In this document: positions 1-9,587 of the stretch, in pieces
Layout: each line of letters begins with the position of its first letter
How positions within the stretch are numbered: position 1 is the first letter of the stretch
DNA from: Coriobacteriia bacterium
GTDB taxonomy: Bacteria > Actinomycetota > Coriobacteriia > Anaerosomatales > Anaerosomataceae
NCBI GenBank assembly: GCA_030655755.1
Contig: JAUSOQ010000062.1
Coordinates: 1 to 64,000, forward strand
DNA: 64,000 nucleotides
Direction of reading: 5' to 3'
Made by a program: the position numbers and the translations under genes
Notes under the pieces: generated by a model
The model's input: the letters and a program-made list of their open reading frames with translations, nothing else
What the model was told of the DNA's origin: nothing
Databases searched by the model: none

Positions 1-2
1 GG

Positions 3-713
3 TCGGTTAACGGAGTAGTAGGCGAAACCAATGATGGTGGCCTTAACAATATAAGGGCAAGATACGTTACTCCCGGGCATGTTCTTGAAGCAATTGATGC
101 AGCCAAAGATGGCAAAGTAGAGGAGGGCGGAGTAGGGGCCGGAACAGGCACGATCTGTTTTGGCTTTAAAGGCGGAATTGGAACCTCATCGAGAGTACTT
201 CCTGCCTCGTTGGGCGGTTATACTGTCGGTGTACTGGTGCAGTCAAATTTTGGCGGTGTGTTGGAGATTGCAGGTGTGCAGGTGGGAAGAATGCTGGGGA
301 AATATGATTTCAAACGCGATGTTGACAAAGATGCCGATGGCTCATGCATGATAGTTGTTATAACTGACGCTCCAATTACGTCAAGGAACCTTGAAAGAGT
401 AGCAAAGAGAGCAATGCTTGGCCTTGCAAAAACCGGAGGCATAGCCTCAAACGGGAGTGGTGACTATGTGATAGCTCTTTCGGTCGCAAAAGAGAACCTA
501 ATTGACGAAAAAAGCCCTTTTTATAACCCTTTTGAGTTGCATAACAGCTCAATGTCTTCACTGTTTCTTGCAACAATCGAGGCAACAGAGGAGGCCCTTA
601 TAAACTCACTCTTTACTGCCAAAACCACAAAGGGGTACAATGGCAGAGTGGTGGAGGAGCTGCCCAAAGAGGTAGTAATAAAAGAGATAAAGCGAATTAA
701 GGGAATTAAGTGA
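3..713 (+). CDS. P1 family (DmpA-like) peptidase, 5' truncated
   Basis: Only the C-terminal ~236 residues are present; the reading frame is open to the window edge. The visible part contains GETNDGG, then GAGTGTICFGFKGGIGTSSR, a hallmark of the DmpA/P1 family of self-cleaving L-aminopeptidases/D-esterases. Family members cleave themselves at a Gly-Ser bond to expose an N-terminal serine nucleophile. The matching site is DGSCMIVVITDAP, with the serine codon near 342, leaving a beta subunit of ~123 residues, close to the DmpA size. Function is likely hydrolysis of N-terminal residues of small peptides or amides. It converges on hflX, which ends 17 bp away on the other strand. Confidence 0.88.
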   Translation, partial: SVNGVVGETNDGGLNNIRARYVTPGHVLEAIDAAKDGKVEEGGVGAGTGTICFGFKGGIGTSSRVLPASLGGYTVGVLVQSNFGGVLEIAGVQVGRMLGKYDFKRDVDKDADGSCMIVVITDAPITSRNLERVAKRAMLGLAKTGGIASNGSGDYVIALSVAKENLIDEKSPFYNPFELHNSSMSSLFLATIEATEEALINSLFTAKTTKGYNGRVVEELPKEVVIKEIKRIKGIK

Positions 714-729
714 GTAGTGCAATAACCTG

Positions 730-1893
730 CTACCAAAAGAAATTGTTGAAAGGGAATCTTCCTGCGTGAATTTCTGCAACCATTTTGTAAAGATCATTCC
801 TCAATTTAGGTAAATTGGTCTTCTCTTTGGCAGATATAAAAATACACGGAGCATGCTCCTTATTCATCCAACTGTTTTTTAGCTCGTCAAGACTGTAGTT
901 TTCCGGCTTTTTGTGCCCAAAATCGAACTCATCCTGAGGCACATAATTGTAGGCATCAATTTTATTAAAAACAAGCAATACCGGCTTATCTTTAGCCCCA
1001 ATTTCGATTAATGTCTGCTCCACAACTGCAATATGTTCCTGGAAATTTGGGTGCGAAATATCTACAACGTGCAATAATATATCAGACTCTCTTACCTCAT
1101 CAAGTGTGCTTTTAAAGGACTCAACAAGCTGATGTGGCAATTTACGGATGAACCCTACAGTGTCACTTAAAAGAAAAGGAACGTTCTCGATAACTACCTT
1201 TCTGACGGTTGTATCAAGTGTGGCAAAAAGCTTGTTCTCGGCAAACACTTCGCTTTTGGCAAGAAGATTCATCAATGTACTTTTACCCACATTTGTATAA
1301 CCAACAAGAGAGATTCGTACAAGGCTTCCCCTGTTACCTCTCTGCGATGCCATCTGTCTGTCAATCTTTTTAAGTTGCTCTTTCAGACGGCTTATTTTTT
1401 CCAGAATTATTCTTCGGTCGGTTTCAATCTGACTCTCTCCCGGCCCTCTCATACCTATTCCTCCCCTCTGTCTTTCAAGGTGGGTCCACATTCTGGTCAA
1501 TCTCGGCAGAAGATATTGATATTGCGCAAGCTCAACCTGTGTTTTAGCGTATGCTGTTTTGGCTCTGTGAGCAAAAATATCAAGAATTAGATTTGTTCTG
1601 TCAAGTATTCTGCACTCAAGCTCCCTCTCAATATTTCTCAACTGAGAAGGGGTAAGCTCATCATCAAAAATTACAAGTTTAATCTCATTCTCGTTGATGT
1701 ACTGCTTAATCTCCTCAAGCTTGCCGCTGCCAAGATATGTCTTGGGATTTGGTTTGTCGAGGTTTTGTATGAACCACTTTTGAGATTTGGCGCCTGCAGT
1801 CTCAGCAAGAAACTCAAGCTCGTCCAAATACTCTCTAAGTTTACTCTCGTCCTCATTGTTGGAGGAGACAGCTACAAGTACGGTTTTTTCCAT
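730..1893 (-). CDS. hflX: GTPase HflX
   Basis: 387 residues, normal for HflX, a ribosome-associated GTPase that splits stalled or heat-damaged ribosomes. The N-terminal HflX domain (about 1-160) includes TRMWTHLERQRGGIGMRGPG and is followed by a helical linker. The G domain has G1 GYTNVGKST, G3 DTVGFI and G4 FNKID, and a short C-terminal extension follows. The ATG at 1893 starts MEKTVLVAVSSN. A terminator-like hairpin lies directly upstream at the end of the tonB gene, so hflX is probably its own unit. All GTP-binding residues look intact. Confidence 0.95.
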   Translation of the reverse strand: MEKTVLVAVSSNNEDESKLREYLDELEFLAETAGAKSQKWFIQNLDKPNPKTYLGSGKLEEIKQYINENEIKLVIFDDELTPSQLRNIERELECRILDRTNLILDIFAHRAKTAYAKTQVELAQYQYLLPRLTRMWTHLERQRGGIGMRGPGESQIETDRRIILEKISRLKEQLKKIDRQMASQRGNRGSLVRISLVGYTNVGKSTLMNLLAKSEVFAENKLFATLDTTVRKVVIENVPFLLSDTVGFIRKLPHQLVESFKSTLDEVRESDILLHVVDISHPNFQEHIAVVEQTLIEIGAKDKPVLLVFNKIDAYNYVPQDEFDFGHKKPENYSLDELKNSWMNKEHAPCIFISAKEKTNLPKLRNDLYKMVAEIHAGRFPFNNFFW

Positions 1894-1905
1894 CTATTAT
1901 ATAAA

Positions 1906-1933
1906 AAAGACTGCTTCTCTCGAGGCAGCCTTT
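1906..1933 (-). terminator. Intrinsic terminator of the tonB gene
   Basis: Read on the minus strand, AAAGGCTGC pairs with GCAGTCTTT (one G-U pair) around a short loop and is followed by a run of Ts. It lies 25 bp past the tonB stop and 12 bp before the hflX start. Confidence 0.7.
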
Positions 1934-1958
1934 ATGTTTTATTGTTTGTGTGATTACT

Positions 1959-2651
1959 CTACCTGAGCTGGAAAATCACAGGAAACTGATAAATAACCCT
2001 TACGGCCTTGTTTCTCTGCCTTCCAGGAGTCCACTTAGGTGACATAGAAACTACACGAACTGCCTCTTTATCAAGTGATGGGTCTACTCCCCTCAAAACT
2101 TTCACATCGCTCACACTACCATCTGTATTTACACGGAATGAAAGATAAACACGACCTTGTACGCCATTCTCCTTTGCAATTTCCGGGTAAACCAGTCTTT
2201 CTGCTACCCATTTTGTAAAGTTATTTTCGTCGCCACCCTGAAATTTAGGTTTCTCCTCTACAAACATAAATGGGATATCTTCCTCTTCAACTACCTCTTC
2301 TTTTCTACCCTGAACATACTCTTTGATTTCAACACCAAGATTTTTGTTGTCCTCTGTGCTGATAATTAGATCTGAAGTGATCTTCATATCGTCGTCAACA
2401 ATAATAATTTCGTCAGATACAATTGGAATCTTTGGCATTTCCGGTGGTGGAGGCGGAGTTTCATTGGTAATTGGTATCATCTCATCTTCAACCAGGGCTG
2501 CATTGTTGCCACCAAGTTCAGAGAGACTCTTCTCGTAGGTCTTATATTCAAAACCTGCTAGAACTATAAGCAATGTAATTATCAGACCTATTTCTCTGAA
2601 TAACAACTTCTTGCTCTCGAGATTTGCCTTAGGTGTTTTCTTTACTTCCAT
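1959..2651 (-). CDS. TonB-family energy transducer
   Basis: About 230 residues. After a charged cytoplasmic head there is one membrane segment (LLFREIGLIITLLIVLAGF). A periplasmic stretch follows with a proline-rich spacer (NETPPPPPEMPKIP) and a long acidic region. The last ~90 residues are a TonB C-terminal domain (YPEIAKENGVQGRVYLSFRV to WTPGRQRNKAVRV). TonB proteins pass proton-motive energy from ExbBD to outer-membrane receptors. The start MEVKKTPK at 2651 is preferred over an upstream in-frame ATG at 2699 because the upstream residues do not resemble a TonB N-terminus. exbB/exbD are not in this window, so its receptor partner is unknown. Confidence 0.85.
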   Translation of the reverse strand: MEVKKTPKANLESKKLLFREIGLIITLLIVLAGFEYKTYEKSLSELGGNNAALVEDEMIPITNETPPPPPEMPKIPIVSDEIIIVDDDMKITSDLIISTEDNKNLGVEIKEYVQGRKEEVVEEEDIPFMFVEEKPKFQGGDENNFTKWVAERLVYPEIAKENGVQGRVYLSFRVNTDGSVSDVKVLRGVDPSLDKEAVRVVSMSPKWTPGRQRNKAVRVIYQFPVIFQLR

Positions 2652-2711
2652 AACTGTATGACTGTTCAGATTAAATTTGGATTGTAAAATTAAAAACAAT
2701 TAATTATTTAC

Positions 2712-2719
2712 CAAAAGTA
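2712..2719 (-). promoter_or_regulatory. Putative -7 box of the tonB gene
   Basis: TACTTTTG on the minus strand matches the Bacteroidetes primary-sigma -7 consensus TAnnTTTG, 61 bp upstream of the chosen tonB start. No clear TTG sits at the -33 position, so this rests on one element. Confidence 0.4.
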
Positions 2720-2801
2720 ATTGTTAATAAACTTGGTGTAAATAATTATAAGTGCTACATTATTAGCGTAATAGTTTTCATTAAAAATTGTTAAAAACTC
2801 G

Positions 2802-2875
<74 letters not shown>

Positions 2876-2914
2876 CTAAAAATCGCCGTGCAAAGATGCG
2901 AAAATATTTTGAAT

Positions 2915-3856
2915 TCAAATAATATTCATATCGCTAAGAACCTTATTTGTAGACCTGACGGCGTCAGAACTTTTGCTAAACAGTTCAAATTCACTCTCTG
3001 TCAGATCAAACTCAACAATCTTTTCCCATCCGTTTTTGCCAACCGTAACCGGTACTCCAATGCAAATATCCTTCTGTCCGTATTCCCCGTCAAGATATAC
3101 ACAACATGGGTATAGCTTCTTTTCGTCAAGGATAATTGCTTTTACCAGAACGGCTCCGGCAGCCCCGGGAGCGTACCAGGCAGATGTTCCGAGCATTTTT
3201 GTCAAAGTTGCGCCTCCAACCATAGTGTCTGCAATAACTTTGCCAAGCTTCTCAGCAGAGAGAAGTTTGTTAACCGGAATGCCTTTATAATTAGCAAAGC
3301 GAGCCAGTGGAATCATTGTTGTGTCGCCATGGCCGCCAATCACCATTCCATCAATATCACTCGAAGGAACATCAAGTGCAATACTCAAATAATCTGTAAA
3401 GCGACTACTATCCAAAATTCCACCCATACCAATTATTCGGTTTTTAGGTAGACCGGTCTTTTTCAAAGTGAGGTAGGTCATTGTATCCATTGGATTGGAT
3501 ATCACCACAAGAACGGCGTTCGGAGAGTATTTCAGAGAGTTTTCAACTACATTGCTGACAATATTTGCATTTGTTTCAATAAGTTCTTCTCTTGTCATGC
3601 CGGGTTTACGAGGAATTCCGGAGGTAATAACAATTACATCAGAATCGGCAGTGGCCTCATAGTCCATTGTAACTCCCTTAACTTTAGTGTAATACTTGTA
3701 AAGTTTGGCAGTCTGCATCATATCTGTTGCTTTCCCCTCTGCTAGTCCCTCTTTAATATCAAGCAGTACTATTTCAGAAGCAAACTGCATATTGGCCATG
3801 GCATTAGTGCAAGTTGCACCCACATTTCCCGCTCCGATTACCGTTATTTTTGACAT
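2915..3856 (-). CDS. mdh: Malate dehydrogenase
   Basis: 313 residues, oxidising malate to oxaloacetate with NAD in the TCA cycle. The Rossmann motif is VIGAGNVGATC near residue 5 (GxGxxG). Further landmarks are the substrate-binding TSGIPRKPGMTRE, the nucleotide contact VISNPMD and the catalytic His in GGHGDTTMIP, which pairs with a preceding Asp. The TSG-IPRKPG form is the bacterial LDH-like MDH. Start MSKITVIGAG at 3856 is chosen because the Rossmann fold begins at once; an upstream in-frame ATG at 3910 would add 18 unrelated residues and run into the divergent promoter region. Confidence 0.96.
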   Translation of the reverse strand: MSKITVIGAGNVGATCTNAMANMQFASEIVLLDIKEGLAEGKATDMMQTAKLYKYYTKVKGVTMDYEATADSDVIVITSGIPRKPGMTREELIETNANIVSNVVENSLKYSPNAVLVVISNPMDTMTYLTLKKTGLPKNRIIGMGGILDSSRFTDYLSIALDVPSSDIDGMVIGGHGDTTMIPLARFANYKGIPVNKLLSAEKLGKVIADTMVGGATLTKMLGTSAWYAPGAAGAVLVKAIILDEKKLYPCCVYLDGEYGQKDICIGVPVTVGKNGWEKIVEFDLTESEFELFSKSSDAVRSTNKVLSDMNII

Positions 3857-3889
3857 AATTCTAAAGAATTTTAGTTTACTTTTATTTTG

Positions 3890-3897
3890 TAGTTTTG
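3890..3897 (+). promoter_or_regulatory. Putative -7 box for the downstream CMD-family gene
   Basis: TAGTTTTG fits TAnnTTTG and lies 15 bp before the start at 3913, in the gap between divergent mdh and the CMD-family gene. No good -33 TTG is visible. Confidence 0.35.
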
Positions 3898-3912
3898 CAA
3901 AAAATATCAATC

Positions 3913-4266
3913 ATGAATTCGATCGCCCAATTCCGCACATATCGTGCCAAAATGAATAAAGTTATCCTTGATTCCGGCTCTCTTTTTTTCAAAAGATTTT
4001 TCAATCTTGATACCAGAACTTATGAAGAAGGAGCACTCTCTACCCAAACAAAAGAGATGCTTGGACTCGTTTCGTCTCTTGTACTGCGATGCGATGATTG
4101 TGTCAAGTACCATATTGAAAAGTGTTATGAGCTTGGAGTAACCAGAGAGCAGGCCTTTGAGGTATTTGCAGTTGCAAACCTCGTAGGTGGGTCAATTGTT
4201 ATACCTCATACCAGAAGAGCAATTGAATACTGGGACATTCTGGAAGAGAACAACAAACAGCAATAA
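3913..4266 (+). CDS. Carboxymuconolactone decarboxylase/AhpD-like protein
   Basis: 117 residues, all-alpha CMD/AhpD fold. RCDDCVKYHIEKC carries the CxxC plus downstream His seen in AhpD-type thiol-disulfide proteins. GALSTQTKEMLGLVSSLVL matches the helix that precedes it in the family. AhpD relatives act as peroxidase reductants, while other members have no assigned role, so the substrate is open. The start MNSIAQFRTYRAKMNK is preferred because the family typically begins with this helix; a further ATG lies six codons upstream. It stands alone between mdh and ybeY. Confidence 0.82.
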   Translation: MNSIAQFRTYRAKMNKVILDSGSLFFKRFFNLDTRTYEEGALSTQTKEMLGLVSSLVLRCDDCVKYHIEKCYELGVTREQAFEVFAVANLVGGSIVIPHTRRAIEYWDILEENNKQQ

Positions 4267-4302
4267 ATTTAAAACAAATTTCTTTAAGAAGGGTTTACCT
4301 TA

Positions 4303-4776
4303 ATGATTAAATATTTTAAAGAGGACACTACTTTTAATTTTAAAAGTAAAAGAGAGTGTAATTCATGGATTAAAGCTGTTGCTGATAATCTTTTACCGAA
4401 TGAAGAAATAACTTGTAATTCTAAAATCTGCAAGACTAGCTCATCAGTAGGGGATATTAACATAATATTTTGCAGTGATAGCTATATACTTGATATTAAC
4501 AACAAATATCTTAAACATAACTACTACACAGATGTTATAACCTTCGATTACTGTGAAGGTAAATACTTAAACGGTGATATTATAATTAGTATTGACACTG
4601 TTAAGGCAAATGCAGTTTTGTACAAAACAACTTTCGAAAACGAGCTTAACAGAGTAATAATTCACGGAGTTCTGCACCTAATGGGCTATAAAGATAAAAA
4701 CACAAAGGAGAAAGCGATAATGAGAGAAGCTGAAGAGCAAGCTCTTAGGATAAGAGAGGAGATGAAAATTAAATGA
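4303..4776 (+). CDS. ybeY: Endoribonuclease YbeY (16S rRNA maturation)
   Basis: 157 residues. The C-terminal half holds the zinc-binding motif [16 protein letters not shown]. Most YbeY proteins read HGxLHLxGYDH, so the third metal-ligand His appears replaced here, which occurs in some Bacteroidetes but should be compared. YbeY trims the 16S rRNA 3' end and takes part in ribosome quality control. Its stop overlaps the mnmG start by four bases (ATGA), implying translational coupling. Confidence 0.88.
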   Translation: MIKYFKEDTTFNFKSKRECNSWIKAVADNLLPNEEITCNSKICKTSSSVGDINIIFCSDSYILDINNKYLKHNYYTDVITFDYCEGKYLNGDIIISIDTVKANAVLYKTTFENELNRVIIHGVLHLMGYKDKNTKEKAIMREAEEQALRIREEMKIK

Positions 4777-6722
4777 GAGACAAATTTGATATAATTGTAA
4801 TTGGTGCAGGACATGCGGGATGTGAGGCAGCGTATGCTGCAGCTAAAATGGGCTCAAAAGTTTTGCTGCTTACTATGGATATGGGTAAAATTGCCCAAAT
4901 GTCATGTAATCCTGCTATCGGAGGCATAGCTAAAGGACAAATAGTCAGAGAGATAGATGCTCTAGGTGGTTATACCGGGCTGGTTACAGACGCATCAACC
5001 ATACAGTTCAGAATGTTAAACAGATCTAAAGGCCCTGCTATGTGGAGCCCAAGAGCTCAATGTGACAGACAACATTTCTCAATGAACTGGAGATATGTTC
5101 TGGAGCACACTCCCAACTTACATATATGGCAGGATACCGTAAATGAATTTCTTTTCGAAGGAGAAAATGTTGTCGGTGTAAAAACAGAAATGGGGGCGAC
5201 ATTCAAATCGAAGGCAACAATTCTAACGGCAGGCACCTTTCTAAATGGCAAACTTTTTATTGGTCAGAATAGCGCTGTTGGTGGCAGAATAGGGGAGATG
5301 CCCTCTTTGCATCTCTCTGAACAACTCTTTGCTATGGGTTTTGTTGTTGACAGAATGAAAACCGGCACACCACCCAGAATTGATGCAAGATCTATTGATC
5401 TCACAAAAATTCAAATTCAGGAGGGGGATCAGAATCCCGAAAAATTCTCGTTTTTAAATATTCCCTCACCCATACAGTTTCACAAAAACCAAATGTGCTG
5501 TTATATGGTTCATACCAATTCAACAGTTCACGACATACTCAAAGAGGGCTTCGAATTTTCACCACTATTCTCAGGCAAGATCTCCGGCATTGGTCCCAGA
5601 TATTGCCCAAGTATAGAGGACAAGCTAAGGACGTTCTCAGATAAAACCAGTCACCAGTTATTCCTTGAGCCCGAAGGATGGAATACCAATGAGTATTATC
5701 TACAGGGATTCTCATCTTCTCTTCCTTTGGAGATTCAATATTCTGCATTAAGAGCAATACCCGGTTTTGAGAATATTGTAATTTTCAGACCTGCTTATGC
5801 TGTAGAGTATGATTATTTCCCGCCGACTCAACTTCATCACACATTGGAGACAAAACACATTTCGAATCTTTATTTTGCCGGGCAGATAAATGGAACCACC
5901 GGTTACGAAGAGGCAGCGGCGCAAGGCTTAATGGCAGGTATAAATGCTCACCTTAAAATTCAAAGTAAAGAACCTCTTGTTCTAAAACGGGATCAAGCCT
6001 ATATTGGAGTACTTATAGACGATCTTGTAACAAAGGGTGTGGATGAACCTTATAGGATGTTTACATCAAGAGCAGAGTACAGAATATTGCTAAGGCAGGA
6101 TAACGCTGACCTTCGCTTAACAGAAATTGGATACAATTCGGGATTGGCAACTGCCGAAAGGCATGATCTAATGTTGAGAAAATACATCTCAGTTGAAAGT
6201 CTTACAAATTATATGCAGAACACCTCAATCTCTCCTGATGAAGTTAACGCATATCTGGAATCTGTAGATTCTGCACCCATATCGCACAAAAAGAAACTTG
6301 CGGACATTCTTACCAGGCCACAGGCCACAATTGATCCTCTTTTACTAAATGTTCCACGCGAAACATTTTTCGATCATTTCTATCATCCTGAGAGTGTTAC
6401 GCCACTTCCATACCAACCTGAAGTGCCAAAAGACGACAATATTTCCACTGAGATTGTCCTCAAGGAGATTTTAGAGGCCGTAGAGATACGAATAAAGTAC
6501 AAAGGATACATTGAGAGAGAGAAGAGAATTGCAGACAAAATTTTAAAACTGGAAGAGATTGCTATCCCGGATAAGTTTGATTACAATGCTCTAAAATCGA
6601 TATCTACTGAATCCAGACAAAAGCTTTCCAAACACAGACCAAAAACAATATCACAGGCGTCACGCATTCCGGGAGTCTCTCCGGCTGACATTTCTGTACT
6701 GCTTGTCTATTTTGGAAGGTAG
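4773..6722 (+). CDS. mnmG: tRNA uridine-34 5-carboxymethylaminomethyl synthesis enzyme MnmG
   Basis: 649 residues, slightly longer than E. coli MnmG. FAD-binding [12 protein letters not shown] is at residue ~9. The family signature [20 protein letters not shown] and [18 protein letters not shown] are intact, as is [15 protein letters not shown] in the C-terminal half. With MnmE it installs the cmnm5/mnm5 group on the wobble uridine of several tRNAs. It is the last gene of a two-gene unit with ybeY, followed by a strong bidirectional hairpin. Confidence 0.97.
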   Translation: MRDKFDIIVIGAGHAGCEAAYAAAKMGSKVLLLTMDMGKIAQMSCNPAIGGIAKGQIVREIDALGGYTGLVTDASTIQFRMLNRSKGPAMWSPRAQCDRQHFSMNWRYVLEHTPNLHIWQDTVNEFLFEGENVVGVKTEMGATFKSKATILTAGTFLNGKLFIGQNSAVGGRIGEMPSLHLSEQLFAMGFVVDRMKTGTPPRIDARSIDLTKIQIQEGDQNPEKFSFLNIPSPIQFHKNQMCCYMVHTNSTVHDILKEGFEFSPLFSGKISGIGPRYCPSIEDKLRTFSDKTSHQLFLEPEGWNTNEYYLQGFSSSLPLEIQYSALRAIPGFENIVIFRPAYAVEYDYFPPTQLHHTLETKHISNLYFAGQINGTTGYEEAAAQGLMAGINAHLKIQSKEPLVLKRDQAYIGVLIDDLVTKGVDEPYRMFTSRAEYRILLRQDNADLRLTEIGYNSGLATAERHDLMLRKYISVESLTNYMQNTSISPDEVNAYLESVDSAPISHKKKLADILTRPQATIDPLLLNVPRETFFDHFYHPESVTPLPYQPEVPKDDNISTEIVLKEILEAVEIRIKYKGYIEREKRIADKILKLEEIAIPDKFDYNALKSISTESRQKLSKHRPKTISQASRIPGVSPADISVLLVYFGR

Positions 6723-6811
6723 ATAATTTTTTGTCTCTTGATGTTATGAAGTAAAGCATCACGTTTAAATAGAGTAAATAAATCCCATATAGTATTGAAA
6801 TATAGAAAAAT

Positions 6812-6840
6812 AAAAGATGTTCCTCGTGGAACATCTTTTT
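6812..6840. terminator. Bidirectional terminator between mnmG and the GNAT gene
   Basis: AAAAGATGTTCC and GGAACATCTTTT form a perfect 12-bp stem around TCGT, flanked by A and T tracts on both sides. It lies between two convergent genes and can serve both. Confidence 0.85.
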
Positions 6841-6858
6841 TGCTTTGTAGGATTTAGA

Positions 6859-7791
6859 TTATTCCATGGGCAGAGAAAGCCTGAGTTTTTTCAGGTGTTT
6901 ATTAAACCCGGGATCTTCTTCGAATGATTTAATTAATGCCGACTTTATTTTTTTTGTACTACATCTCTTAGCAACAATGGGAGGAAGATTAATAAATTGG
7001 TAGTATTTTATGTTAGGAAATATAGAACTATTTTCATCGATAAAATCATCTAATGTGCTGCCATTATCTATATTATGGTCTATTATGTGAACCAAAGAGT
7101 CACTTTGTTCAGAAGGGTAGTATATATAAAAAACCTGGTCCTCCGGCGATTTAGAATAATAAAATGAGTAAACAGATCCGTTTCTGAATGATATCTCCTT
7201 AATTGCGTATGATAATATCTCTTTATTCCAAAGAAGACTTTTATCAGAGAGAAAAATCTCTCTCAGTTTGTGCAAATATTCAATTTCCGGATCCCGTGTA
7301 AATGACATGCTAATATCATTTTTATCACACATGATTAGCCCATCGGATGTGTAGTTATAGCTCCTTTTTGGATAAATTCTTGTTACCCGCTCATAAAGGG
7401 TAGTGTCAAAAGAGAGCTTTGAATATAGCTCATATAGAGACTCTGTTGCCGGTTTTACAACAAGAAAGGAGAGTTTTTCGTTACGGGCATGGCTAAATGC
7501 CTCTTCGGTCAGATATTTTGAGTATGATTTTCCTCTATGTTCCGGCAGTGTTCCTACCGCATAAACATAGCCTCCAGGGTAATTTATACCATTATAGTTT
7601 GTATAGCAGGGCAGAACTGAGAGTGAAGCCACCGCATTAACTTCGTTTTTGGGAGTCAGCAGAAAGGTTTTGGTGTGAGGGAAACAGTTGTCTAAAAAAT
7701 TATTGATATAATTGGTATCATCAGTAAAGCACTCACTCCATATTTTTGATATGGAGTGAGTGTCTTCAGATGTGGCAAGATGAATTTTCAT
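6859..7791 (-). CDS. GNAT family N-acetyltransferase
   Basis: 310 residues. The N-terminal half is a GNAT domain with the acetyl-CoA loop in VGTLPEHRGKSYSKYL and the preceding strand GGYVYAVGTLP. The C-terminal half (from ~140) is a second, poorly conserved domain, as in Eis-like two-domain acetyltransferases. The acceptor cannot be told from sequence. It begins three bases after the acyl-CoA ligase stop and is probably co-transcribed with it and with the aldolase gene. Confidence 0.8.
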   Translation of the reverse strand: MKIHLATSEDTHSISKIWSECFTDDTNYINNFLDNCFPHTKTFLLTPKNEVNAVASLSVLPCYTNYNGINYPGGYVYAVGTLPEHRGKSYSKYLTEEAFSHARNEKLSFLVVKPATESLYELYSKLSFDTTLYERVTRIYPKRSYNYTSDGLIMCDKNDISMSFTRDPEIEYLHKLREIFLSDKSLLWNKEILSYAIKEISFRNGSVYSFYYSKSPEDQVFYIYYPSEQSDSLVHIIDHNIDNGSTLDDFIDENSSIFPNIKYYQFINLPPIVAKRCSTKKIKSALIKSFEEDPGFNKHLKKLRLSLPME

Positions 7792-7793
7792 AA

Positions 7794-9569
7794 CTAACTT
7801 TCTGTGTTGAAAATTTCGTTTATCAAATTCTGGTATTTTGCCTTAATATTATGCCTCTTTAGCTTTAATGTTTGAGATAACAGATCATTAAGTGGAGTCC
7901 ATTCGTCTGCCACAAGTTTAGCTCTTTTAATCTGCTCATGTGTAGCAAGCTTTTTATTAATGATGTCTATCTCTTTGTAAATCTTTGCAATAACGTCAGG
8001 ATTCTTAATTAATTCTGCATTATCGTTGTAATGAATTTTACTTTTTGCTGCCCAGAAATGAAGCCTGTTAAAGTCAGGGATGATAATTGCCGATGCAAAC
8101 TTCTGATTTTCACCTACAACCATACAATTTTCAATGAATGAAGACTCTTTTAGCATGTTTTCAATTACCTGAGGAGCTACATATTTTCCGGCAGAGAGCT
8201 TGAATATCTCTTTTTTGCGGTCAGTAATCTTTAGGAATATAGTATCTACCATAACACCAATGTCTCCGGTATGTAGCCAACCATCGCTGTCAATAATCTC
8301 TTTTGTATATTCAGGATCTTTATAATAGCCCAACATAATGTGAGGTCCGCGTGTAAGAATTTCTCCATCAGGGGCAATCATCATCTCTGTGCCTTCCATT
8401 GCCTTTCCAACGGTTCCAATCTTAATTATCATCTCACGAGGGTTGTTAACGGCAATGATAGGAGAGGTTTCTGTCATTCCGTAACCTTCGAATATATAAA
8501 GCTTTGCAGCTGTAAACAGACGAATAATTTTGGCCTGAATAGAAGATCCGCCGGAAACAATAAGCATCTCTTTACCTCCGAGTTTCGCCCTCCATTTACT
8601 ATAAACTAGTTTATCTGCAATTTTGTATTTGAGATCGTAGAAAAAGCCCTGCTTGTCGTAGTCAAATTTGCATGCAATTGAAAAGCACCACTTGTATATA
8701 ATCTTCTTTATGCCTTTCAAATCTTTTCCTGCAGCCTCCAGTTTGTTGAACATCATCTCTAAAACCCTTGGTACTGAGCAGAAACCATCTGCCTGGCAGT
8801 CGGCAAGATCAGATGCGATTGTTGAAAGACTTTCGGCATAATAGGTACTTATACCCATATATTGATAATCGTAGTTCATACTCCTCTCATAAATATGACA
8901 TAGAGGAAGGAAGCTTAGCATTTTGTGCCTATGGTCTCTAATTTGCTGATTTGCAGAACCAATAAAGGTAAATGCCAAATTTTTGTGAGACAACATAACC
9001 CCTTTTGGAGTTCCGGTAGTACCAGAGGTATAAATAATTGTTGCCAGCTCGTTTTCGTCAATATTTTTCTTGTTCTCCTCTACAGCCTCTTCAAATTCAG
9101 CCTCTTTGTCTTTGCCTAATTCATAAAGTGAGTCTATTGACTTTAACCCCTCACTCTTGTCTATGGAAAAGACCATTATCTCTCTGTCGAGCTGCGGGAT
9201 TAAGGGGGTGATCTTTTTTACAACAGCTTCACCACCAAGGAATATTGCTTTTGCATCGCTGTGGTTAAGAATGTAGAGATAGTCATCGTTGCTAAGCGTA
9301 GAGTAGACAGGGACATGAACGCAATTTGCCAAATTTAGTCCCATATCAATAAAGTTCCACTCTGGTCTGTTATTGCTTATGGTTATTACTTTATCCTCTT
9401 TCCTGAAACCAAGAGCCAGAAAGGCGTATGCGAGCAGATGCGAATGTCTGTAGTAGCTGTCAGAAGAGTATTTAATCCATTTGCCGTTGACTCTTCTGCT
9501 TAGAATATCATCTTTTGGATACTCCTTAACAAGCTTTTCTAAAAGGTCGAATGTTCTTTTTACTTCCAT
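7794..9569 (-). CDS. Long-chain fatty acid-CoA ligase (AMP-forming)
   Basis: 591 residues, ANL superfamily. The AMP-binding P-loop is TIIYTSGTTGTPKGV (~residue 173); the adenine motif is YGMTETSP; TGDIG and ITDRKKEIFKLSAGKYV (hinge and catalytic region) follow. Length and the internal ERSMNYDYQYMG region match the FadD15-like bacterial/eukaryotic-type long-chain ligases. It activates fatty acids to acyl-CoA for lipid synthesis or degradation. It sits 18 bp after the aldolase-like gene in a three-gene run. Confidence 0.92.
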   Translation of the reverse strand: MEVKRTFDLLEKLVKEYPKDDILSRRVNGKWIKYSSDSYYRHSHLLAYAFLALGFRKEDKVITISNNRPEWNFIDMGLNLANCVHVPVYSTLSNDDYLYILNHSDAKAIFLGGEAVVKKITPLIPQLDREIMVFSIDKSEGLKSIDSLYELGKDKEAEFEEAVEENKKNIDENELATIIYTSGTTGTPKGVMLSHKNLAFTFIGSANQQIRDHRHKMLSFLPLCHIYERSMNYDYQYMGISTYYAESLSTIASDLADCQADGFCSVPRVLEMMFNKLEAAGKDLKGIKKIIYKWCFSIACKFDYDKQGFFYDLKYKIADKLVYSKWRAKLGGKEMLIVSGGSSIQAKIIRLFTAAKLYIFEGYGMTETSPIIAVNNPREMIIKIGTVGKAMEGTEMMIAPDGEILTRGPHIMLGYYKDPEYTKEIIDSDGWLHTGDIGVMVDTIFLKITDRKKEIFKLSAGKYVAPQVIENMLKESSFIENCMVVGENQKFASAIIIPDFNRLHFWAAKSKIHYNDNAELIKNPDVIAKIYKEIDIINKKLATHEQIKRAKLVADEWTPLNDLLSQTLKLKRHNIKAKYQNLINEIFNTES

Positions 9570-9587
9570 AGTTGTAGTGTTTAGAGT

